Of a DNA stretch of 37,395 bases, positions 31,901 to 37,395 are shown piece by piece. The first letter of the stretch is position 1, and every line of letters starts with the position of its first letter. The stretch covers positions 1 through 37,395 of the forward strand of contig CACYTI010000029.1 of the NCBI GenBank assembly GCA_902777275.1, given 5' to 3'. The notes under the pieces are model-generated. The model was not told the DNA's origin, did no database searches, and saw only the letters and a program-made list of their open reading frames with translations. The position numbers and the translations under genes are program-made. This stretch comes from an uncultured Ruminococcus sp. Its GTDB lineage: Bacteria > Bacillota > Clostridia > Oscillospirales > Acutalibacteraceae.

Positions 31901-32877
31901 GAGGTCTCGATGGTTCCGTCCGCATTATGCTTTACGACCGAGATCTCTGTCGGCGGGCTTACTGTTCCGCCGCCCGAATACGTAAAGGTATCCGTAACGT
32001 CTATGTCGGACGGCGTACCGTGTACGGAACTGACAGTGACCTCATAGCGAAGCTTGCCGTCGGCAGTGTAAGAACCTGTCTTCTGCGTCGTGATATCATA
32101 ACCCTCATTGATATCCTCCGGCGGAATATGCAGCGACTGGCTGTCGGTAAAGACAATATCCAGTCCATCGTGACTGGCATCGCCGTCGTATCTGATAAAA
32201 CACCTGCACCTCAGAATGTTGTTGATATATGGGACTCCGCTTTCAACGGCTTCCTGAACAAAATCATCATCGTAAACGATTTCTATTCTGTAATGACCGT
32301 CGCCGGTAAGTATAAAATCATATGTGAACGCCAGTTCAAGCTCGGGGTACTTGTCGAACAGGTACGCATAGAACGAACCATCGATGATAAGCTCCTCAGG
32401 GATGACCACTTCTTCCGGGATATCATACACGAACTTATATCCGGCGTTTGTTACTGCGTCGATGCACTCTGTATCGATTTCAAAATGGAACTCAAGTGTT
32501 GACTGATAATAATTATCTTCGATCTTAGTCGTTCCTGACGCGGCAACATTTGTTATGTAGCTGTCGAGCGGCACATCTCCGTTCGGTGCCGATCTCAGCT
32601 GACCGGACGGCGCTTTGCGCGCCTTCGTTTTGGTTTTTTTCGATCCGCCGGAAAAGCTTGAGGAAGCCGTAGGAGTGTTTGAATTGTTGAAACGATTATC
32701 GTCGACGGCAGAAACAACAGGAGCAAGGTATCCTCCAAGGCTTCCCGTCATAAGAATCACGACAAGGATGAACGTTACCGCTCTGCTGATATTATGCTTT
32801 GCGGTTCGTAAATCAGCCACGATAAAGGAGGATAAGCGCAGTGCGGCTGCTGATATTGATTTTTTTAGCTGATACAT
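28959..32877 (-). pseudogene. Large pilus-type adhesin, frameshifted once
   Basis: Two frames join near 31411-31420, where one extra base (CTTGTACGG; CTTTACGG would continue the frame) separates NNDNKIIGVRFL from YGETAIVHNDANF. The joined protein would be about 1305 aa. It has a long basic N-terminus with a membrane-spanning signal (about 37-58), several beta-sandwich domains (DTLPEGVELIGVKV-type), an SpaA/Cna-B domain near residue 1030 (LIKTDQEDGRPLSNAVFTVY, then TAPPGYILP), and a C-terminal domain homologous to that of the major pilin. The end reads VVSTG, a hydrophobic helix and RTQKRRPEARS. Position and size suggest a pilus tip adhesin. It may be inactivated, or the extra base may be an error. 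Confidence 0.8.
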
Positions 32878-32924
32878 ACGCAAACCCTTCTTTCTTTTTG
32901 ATTTGTTATGTATATGTTATGGTA

Positions 32925-33560
32925 CTAATTTTCTTTTTTGTTTTTCCTGTTTATCATTTTCTGCGTATCAATAAGATACACTATCGACAGCGCAAGCAAT
33001 CCGGCGGACGCGATTATGGCGAACAGAAAGTATATCTCCATTCTGGTATCGTCATTTGTCTTGGGATTTCTGTTTTTGTCGAGAGGCGAACCGTCGCTAT
33101 CACTTGAGTCCGTTGGAGTGTCTTTCGGATTGGTAGTCGGTTCATCGCCGCCCTTTTCGGTGTTGACAAAGATGAGGCGGCTGAACTTTTCCTCACCCTT
33201 TGAGGCGATCACAGTCGCTTCGAGCCTGCCGTCATTGTCGGTCACATAAAACTTAATATTATAAACCGTGTCGTCAAACTCGATATCTCTGTCATCGGGG
33301 ACTGTTTTGACAGTATAGTCGAAAACGCCAACCTCGGTAAAAACTATTTCAAACTTTCCGATTTCTCCGTCTTTAAGCGTCAGCTCTGTTTTTTCGGGGA
33401 TCGGACAGTTAACGTTCGGTATTATCGCTACCGTGCCGCCGAGAGTGACCTCAACTTCTATCTCAGTCCTAACGGGCTGATACGCATAGGCGTATGCGGT
33501 AAACCCGAATAAGCCCGGCATAAGTAATATTAAAATGCAAAATGTAAGTATTTTCTTCAT
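32925..33560 (-). CDS. Small pilin/anchor subunit with NPKTN sorting signal
   Basis: A 211-residue surface protein: signal peptide (1-26), one beta domain of the Spy0128-like pilin type (GKFEIVFTEVGVFDYTV, then NIKFYVTDNDGRLEATV, then RLIFVNTE), a Pro/Thr/Asp-rich linker, then NPKTNDD, a hydrophobic helix and the tail KMINRKNKKEN. The signal fits class B sortases. It may be the basal subunit that links the pilus to the wall. AGGGA precedes the ATG. It starts 2 bp after the first sortase stop, so the two are coupled. Confidence 0.85.
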   Translation of the reverse strand: MKKILTFCILILLMPGLFGFTAYAYAYQPVRTEIEVEVTLGGTVAIIPNVNCPIPEKTELTLKDGEIGKFEIVFTEVGVFDYTVKTVPDDRDIEFDDTVYNIKFYVTDNDGRLEATVIASKGEEKFSRLIFVNTEKGGDEPTTNPKDTPTDSSDSDGSPLDKNRNPKTNDDTRMEIYFLFAIIASAGLLALSIVYLIDTQKMINRKNKKEN

Positions 33561-33562
33561 TT

Positions 33563-34282
33563 TTATCCCTGATCCTGTGGTGTTAATACTCCGAAAACGA
33601 TAATTCTCTCGTTGTTTTCGGCAGATTGACAGGTAGAAAGCGCTATCAGCTTGGAGCCGGCGCTGACTCCGCGCGGGTCATATATTACAGCGTGTTTATT
33701 CAGATATTCAAGCAGTGCTTGATTGTTGCTTTCGGGGGGGTCAAAAATGACCTTCTCGGTTGCCTGCGCTTTACACGCGGCAAAAAATCTAATATGGTAT
33801 TCGTCGCCGTCTACAACGGTAAGCGAGCCTGTTTTGTGTTTTTCAAGGAATATTTTATCCTTATACTCGTCAAGCGCTCCGAACATCGCGCCATATTCCA
33901 TATGGTGACCGTAAATCAGCGAGTATGGGTCGCTGAATGTTTTATCGTTCCTGCTGTCAAGGAAGATACTGCCTGACAGCGAGAACTCGCCATTAGGGGC
34001 TTTGTTCAGGTATTCCGTGTTGTTTTCTCCCTGCATAACAGGGTAGTCTATCCTTGTATCGTCGACCGTGAGCCACGCAACAGCGTTTTCTGACAGCTCA
34101 CGCAGTTTTTCCGTATTGCCGGACTCAGGCTTGTATTTCATAATTCCCTGGTCGTTTGCATTGACGTAGACAATATAAGCATCGATCATTGCGTAAAGGC
34201 AAATCAAAAACATAAGCGTCGCGACAATAACTACGATAGCATTTATCGTTTTATGGGAAAAGATGATGCTTTTGCGTAACAT
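33563..34282 (-). CDS. srtB: Class B sortase (pilus polymerase candidate)
   Basis: A 239-residue sortase with an N-terminal membrane anchor (14-40). Active site: His126 or His127 in YGHHMEYG, Cys218 in LSTCQSAE, Arg226 in NERIIVFG; TRIDYPVMQG is the class B lead-in. AGGTGAG lies upstream of the ATG. It follows the major pilin after a 321-bp gap holding a perfect 16-bp inverted repeat, and precedes the small pilin by 2 bp. Its place next to the major pilin makes it the likely polymerase, as class B (SrtC2-type) sortases do for Spy0128-like pilins. Confidence 0.92.
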   Translation of the reverse strand: MLRKSIIFSHKTINAIVVIVATLMFLICLYAMIDAYIVYVNANDQGIMKYKPESGNTEKLRELSENAVAWLTVDDTRIDYPVMQGENNTEYLNKAPNGEFSLSGSIFLDSRNDKTFSDPYSLIYGHHMEYGAMFGALDEYKDKIFLEKHKTGSLTVVDGDEYHIRFFAACKAQATEKVIFDPPESNNQALLEYLNKHAVIYDPRGVSAGSKLIALSTCQSAENNERIIVFGVLTPQDQG

Positions 34283-34603
34283 TATCTCACCTGTTTAAGG
34301 CAATACCGCATGATTCAGGTATGCGGATTGCATAGCAAGATTTTTCGTCAGACTGTACAAACAAATCGAGGTAAGGCTGACGGAATAATATTCAAGCAAA
34401 GCGTGCGCCGCAAGTTGTGCGGTGTTGCCTGAATAGCCTGTCAGGCAGCGGAAATGATCCATTCTATTTTCCTTGCGGATCATTTCCGCTGCTCTGTAAA
34501 ACTACGGATTCGCACGAAAGGGGGTCAGCTTCACCTTCAAACTTCCCCTTTATCCGATTTGAGTTTCAGCCGTGACAGAATCAAACCATCATCAGCTGAA
34601 TTA
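34283..34603. other. Intercistronic gap between major pilin and sortase
   Basis: No credible gene. It contains the perfect inverted repeat described separately, an adjacent GCCTGA/TCAGGC repeat (34427-34446), and a short CCGCAT/ATGCGG repeat at 34306-34326. Confidence 0.6.
34445..34492. repeat. Perfect 16-bp inverted repeat with 16-bp loop
   Basis: GCAGCGGAAATGATCC (34445-34460) and GGATCATTTCCGCTGC (34477-34492) are exact reverse complements. On the mRNA strand no U-run follows, so it is not a classical terminator; it may protect or split the message. Confidence 0.9.
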
Positions 34604-35725
34604 TCAATAGTTGCGTCTTTTTCTTCTGCAGATGATGAAGATGATGATCGCACCGAATCCGCAGATACCGATAGCGAAGGGCGCTATTGTCATAATAATG
34701 CCTGTCGGGATGATACCTTCACGCGTATTGGTGAAGGCAACGCTGTGGTCGCTGTCCGCGAGCGTGACCTCACCCGAGCTTTCACCGGAAACTGCTTTGC
34801 CGCCGTCAAGGCTGTGAGTCGCGGTGTAGTCATCGGGGATCTCCGTAACGGTGCAGACTGCGCCTGCGTTAAGACCGATCACCTTAACGGTACTGCCGTC
34901 TGTGAGAGAATACTCAGCGGTAGCTGTTCCGTCGGCGCCGACAGTGATAGAGGTGGGGTTACCCGTTACATCATGTGCAATTATGGGATATGTACCCGGG
35001 TTAGCGCCGGTGATGGTGAGTGTGAATTTGAACCTCTTGTTCTTGTCACCCTGATTACCGGAGATCGTTTTGCTGAAATCGAAATCATACTGTGTGAGGC
35101 TGTTGGTATAACCCGAGCTTTTAACACCGGGATCCTCTACATATTCGCCGTTTGTGCCAATGTCTGTTGCAGCATCACGAAGAACATAGCTGTCAACGCT
35201 GAGCTCATTGTTCTCATTCGCGACGACAAAAACATCCAGATAGCGTGTCGGGTTTGCGTCATAGGTCACGCCGGGCAGGTTATTGTTTGTTTCGTTGATA
35301 ACAAATCTGTATACGCCCGGCTTTGTGAACGTGCCGACAGGGAATGTTATCGAAACAGATTTCTGAACGTACTTTTTGTCTGCAGTCGGATTTGACGGGT
35401 CAGCGTCGGACGGAAGACCGTCCTTAGCATTTTCTGTGTCGGAATTTGAAAATTCAGCGCTACCGATACTTATGCCGTCGAAAGTAGACCCGAGGATCTC
35501 AATGGTGGTAGCGGTTGCATCCTTAGGAGTGCCGCTGCTGATGGTGTAGTTGAAGGTGATGGCGGGGATATTTGCGTCATCATCAACAACAAGATTCTTA
35601 ATTACTGTTGTTGAGCCGCCGATGGGTTCGTAGGTGGTTTCCGCCGAGGCGGTGATTGCGGTAGTGCCGATAAGCAGTGCGAAAGCTAAAAGCATTACCA
35701 GGGCTGTTGTAAATCTTCTTTTCAT
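34604..35725 (-). CDS. Major pilin, Spy0128-like, with IIPTG sorting signal
   Basis: A 373-residue protein: signal peptide ending near SASA-E (29), an N-terminal pilin domain (VIKNLVVDDDANIPAITFNY, then GVYRFVINETNNN), and a C-terminal domain YDFDFSKTISGNQGDKNKRF with candidate isopeptide residues Lys in FSKTI, Glu in VTEIP and Asn in FTNT. The end is REGIIPTG, a hydrophobic helix and CRRKRRNY. AAAGGAGG lies 6 bases before the ATG. It should polymerise into the pilus shaft through sortase. It follows the SipA-like gene by 89 bp, which holds a CAAGAA/TTCTTG hairpin. Confidence 0.92.
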   Translation of the reverse strand: MKRRFTTALVMLLAFALLIGTTAITASAETTYEPIGGSTTVIKNLVVDDDANIPAITFNYTISSGTPKDATATTIEILGSTFDGISIGSAEFSNSDTENAKDGLPSDADPSNPTADKKYVQKSVSITFPVGTFTKPGVYRFVINETNNNLPGVTYDANPTRYLDVFVVANENNELSVDSYVLRDAATDIGTNGEYVEDPGVKSSGYTNSLTQYDFDFSKTISGNQGDKNKRFKFTLTITGANPGTYPIIAHDVTGNPTSITVGADGTATAEYSLTDGSTVKVIGLNAGAVCTVTEIPDDYTATHSLDGGKAVSGESSGEVTLADSDHSVAFTNTREGIIPTGIIMTIAPFAIGICGFGAIIIFIICRRKRRNY

Positions 35726-35814
35726 GGTTTTCCTCCTTTGTTGTTATTCAAGAAAATTCTTGCTGGATTTATCTGCACCCGTTTCCGGGTTTGCATTTGT
35801 AATGAGTGTTGCCG

Positions 35815-36390
35815 CTAAAAACCTCTGCGTCGCAGGGACAGGATAATCGGTCCTTCTATATCGCTCATATCGACCGCGCCGAAAGCGCGGCTGTCGTTGG
35901 TATCTTCTCGGTAATCGTTGAGGATAAACGCCTTTCCTTCTTCGACCGTGTACGGATAGCTGACGGTCGAATTCTCTGCTTGATAGGTCGGATAATAGAT
36001 ATCCTCCGATGCGATCGCGCCGTTGACGATCAATTCGCCGTTCTCAGATAGTTCGATAACGTTCTCGGGCAGCCCGATGACTCTTCCCGTGCGAGTCTTA
36101 CCGTCGTGCCTGTACAGCACCGCAGCGTTAAGATACGGGCGCTGGAGCTTCAGCGAAACAACCAGATCGCCGTCGTTGATCGCAGGATGCATATTATTCC
36201 CGTAGTTGATTTTGATCCCGAGAACGAAGGTGAATAACAAAAATATCGCAAGGGCGATCGCCGCGATCTTGATCAGCAAGCTGATCAAGAGCCGCTTGGT
36301 CGATATTGGTTCCGGCGGATCTTTGTTCTCCTTCGTTTTTTCATCCGGAGTCCGCTCTCGTATCTCTTCTTTGTTTCTCTTCAATTTCAT
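35815..36390 (-). CDS. Signal-peptidase-I homologue lacking both catalytic residues (SipA-like pilus assembly factor)
   Basis: A 191-residue protein with a charged N-terminus, one membrane helix (about 37-60) and the type I signal peptidase fold. In the family the nucleophile precedes Met in GxSMxP; here it is GNNMHPAINDGD, so the Ser is Asn66. The general base Lys in KRVIGLPGD is Gly102 in GRVIGLPEN. The enzyme is thus expected to be inactive. SipA of the S. pyogenes pilus region has the same two positions replaced (Asp and Gly) and is needed for pilus assembly. It is the first gene of this pilus operon. AAGGTG precedes the ATG at 36390; GTG 36399 is less likely. Confidence 0.85.
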   Translation of the reverse strand: MKLKRNKEEIRERTPDEKTKENKDPPEPISTKRLLISLLIKIAAIALAIFLLFTFVLGIKINYGNNMHPAINDGDLVVSLKLQRPYLNAAVLYRHDGKTRTGRVIGLPENVIELSENGELIVNGAIASEDIYYPTYQAENSTVSYPYTVEEGKAFILNDYREDTNDSRAFGAVDMSDIEGPIILSLRRRGF

Positions 36391-36446
36391 ATCGGACACC
36401 TTAAATTATGCAAAAAACTAAAAGCAGCAACCATTTATTCATAATT

Positions 36447-36475
36447 ATTATACCACAAAACATCAACAAAGTCAA
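36447..36475 (-). promoter_or_regulatory. Strong promoter of the pilus operon
   Basis: Leftward: TTGACT (36470-36475), 17-bp spacer, TATAAT (36447-36452), 57 bp before the SipA-like start. Confidence 0.75.
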
Positions 36476-36539
36476 TATTTTATTAAAAAAATCCACAAAA
36501 AGCGTAAAATGAAGAAGCAGAGTTTTTATTTCAGACTGA

Positions 36540-36701
36540 GTACTCAACAAAATCAAGTTACAGGCGGAGGAGTGGGAAGCAGGTATAATGCACCACGCAA
36601 AACTCGTTGACGAATACGAAAAAGGAAGTCAAGCATTTGGTGATGAAACCGCAACGGAATATTTCACAGACTATTTTAACCGCTTTTGGGGCAGAGAATA
36701 G
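36540..36701 (+). pseudogene. C-terminal fragment of an unknown protein
   Basis: After a TGA at 36537 the frame reads coding-like sequence: LQAEEWEAGIMHHAKLVDEY, later TEYFTDYFNRFWGRE, stop at 36701. An ATG at 36588 could start a 37-residue peptide, but the sense-like residues begin before it, so a truncated gene is more likely. I do not recognise the family. Confidence 0.35.
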
Positions 36702-37237
36702 GCGCAAAAAGGGACAGTGAACAATTTGTCCACCATCCCTGCATAATTCTTTCTTCTGTTGGAAATTGTAATCGGATTGTAATGATATTCGACATAATTC
36801 GATTGACAATTATCGGCAACTGCTAAATAATCTAATTTGGTATGGTTTATATAAAGAAAAGACAGCCCACGTCTACCAAACAAAGCTGTATTTTCACAAT
36901 ATTGAACTGTGCCATAAAACTGAATAGGATCACTGTATCCGGTACTCAACCGTCAAATATGAGTTACGCGATGACCTCTGACTTTTATAATAAGCCAGCC
37001 TTGCGCCAACAGGGAAGCGACCAACACACAGTTGTTATTCTGAGGAATAACCTTTTGTACGGAGTAAGAGCCTGATCCACTCTGCAAGATTGCAAATCTG
37101 TGTGAAATTCCGTTCTTAGTTTAGTAACTACATCGGCAACTCACTCTCATGTTGGGAAACATCAAGAGGATAGTGCGTGTAACACTGTTTACATGACGTT
37201 GTTGAATGGGGTTAAAGATACGATAGAACCCATTATC
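36702..37237. other. Gene-free interval
   Basis: I see no credible gene. A small hairpin GTTATTC/GAATAAC at 37034-37051 is followed by CTTTTG. Composition is AT-rich and typical of element debris near a tRNA attachment site. Confidence 0.5.
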
Positions 37238-37296
37238 CAATAAAAATTGGAAAGGCTAAAGCAGTTATTGAGCCAATGAACTGCTTTAACCTTTCC
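37238..37296 (-). terminator. Terminator behind the tRNA-Arg 3' half
   Basis: GGAAAGG-C-TAAAGCAGTT (37249-37266) pairs with AACTGCTTTA-A-CCTTTCC (37279-37296) with one mismatch. Read leftward it runs into AATTTTTATTGG. Confidence 0.8.
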
Positions 37297-37298
37297 TT

Positions 37299-37346
37299 TG
37301 GCGCGCCGGAAGAGACTCGAACTCCCGACCTTCTGATTCGTAGTCA
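37299..37346 (-). other. 3' half of tRNA-Arg (anticodon ACG): probable attachment-site scar
   Basis: Read leftward: GACTACGAATCAG (anticodon loop, ACG at 37339-37341), the T-arm with AGTTCGAGTCT, the acceptor strand CCGGCGC, then G and CCA. The expected 5' half (acceptor GCGCCGG, D-arm AGCTCAG) is absent from 37347-37380, where unrelated sequence begins. Confidence 0.75.
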
Positions 37347-37356
37347 TAAATCGAAA

Positions 37357-37377
37357 CAGATTACAATTTGTAATCTG
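37357..37377. repeat. 9-bp inverted repeat beside the tRNA scar
   Basis: CAGATTACA (37357-37365) and TGTAATCTG (37369-37377) around ATT. Its place at the tRNA junction suggests an integrase or excisionase arm site. Confidence 0.6.
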
Positions 37378-37395
37378 TTGACTTTGCGCGTAATG

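Noticed and set aside
34454-35395. A 313-codon rightward frame opposite the major pilin
   Set aside because: Cys- and Arg-rich shadow of the pilin, which has a signal peptide, isopeptide-type residues and sorting signal on the other strand.

Overview
The window looks like a low-to-mid GC Clostridia chromosome, probably Ruminococcaceae/Oscillospiraceae. The reasons are strong AGGAGG-type ribosome sites, TTG/GTG starts, Gram-positive lipoproteins, class B sortases with pilin-like substrates, a TnpW/large serine recombinase integrative element, and LysR and XRE regulators. No 16S or species marker is present, so the assignment is inference.

Layout. (1) 1-3.1 kb is the right end of an integrative element: the C-terminus of a relaxase-like protein, a frameshifted ParB-like gene, a TnpW-like protein, and a large serine recombinase broken by an amber codon and closed by a hairpin terminator. 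(2) 3.1-9.1 kb holds chromosomal or cargo genes: a small membrane protein, an XRE regulator - MutS-like ATPase - esterase operon, a zinc-ribbon membrane protein, and a short gene pair whose upstream member is cut off by a second, intact recombinase copy (9.1-10.8 kb). (3) 10.9-14.9 kb is a redox operon (flavodoxin, acetyltransferase, NTF2-like protein, aldo/keto reductase, flavodoxin lipoprotein) divergent from a LysR regulator. The last 12 codons and terminator of a third recombinase copy lie just behind the LysR gene. (4) 15.0-17.5 kb carries a small membrane protein, tRNA-Ala, MazF and two lipoproteins.

(5) 17.6-27.4 kb is the most unusual part. Two operons diverge from one 336-bp region with a palindrome midway between the promoters. 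The leftward operon encodes a lipoprotein acetolactate decarboxylase, a second cytosolic one, an SDF-type symporter fused to an N-terminal domain resembling an RsbW kinase that has lost its ATP motifs, and a HAD phosphatase. The rightward operon encodes an RsbW-like kinase, a STAS antagonist, an NRPS-like A-T-C enzyme whose adenylation domain lacks the usual amino-group-binding Asp, and a C-terminally membrane-anchored type B carboxylesterase. I infer one system in which a partner-switching pair is tied to transport and to synthesis of an acyl or peptidyl product. I do not know a described pathway with this composition.

(6) 28.2-36.5 kb is a sortase-pilus operon read leftward from a near-consensus promoter: a signal-peptidase homologue that has lost both catalytic residues (like SipA of the Streptococcus pyogenes pilus), a major pilin, a class B sortase, a small pilin with an NPKTN signal, a large frameshifted adhesin, and a second class B sortase. 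(7) The right edge holds gene debris and the 3' half of a tRNA-Arg joined to foreign sequence, as expected of an attachment-site scar.

Three coding lesions (ParB frameshift, recombinase amber, adhesin frameshift) may be real decay or sequencing errors; reads would decide.
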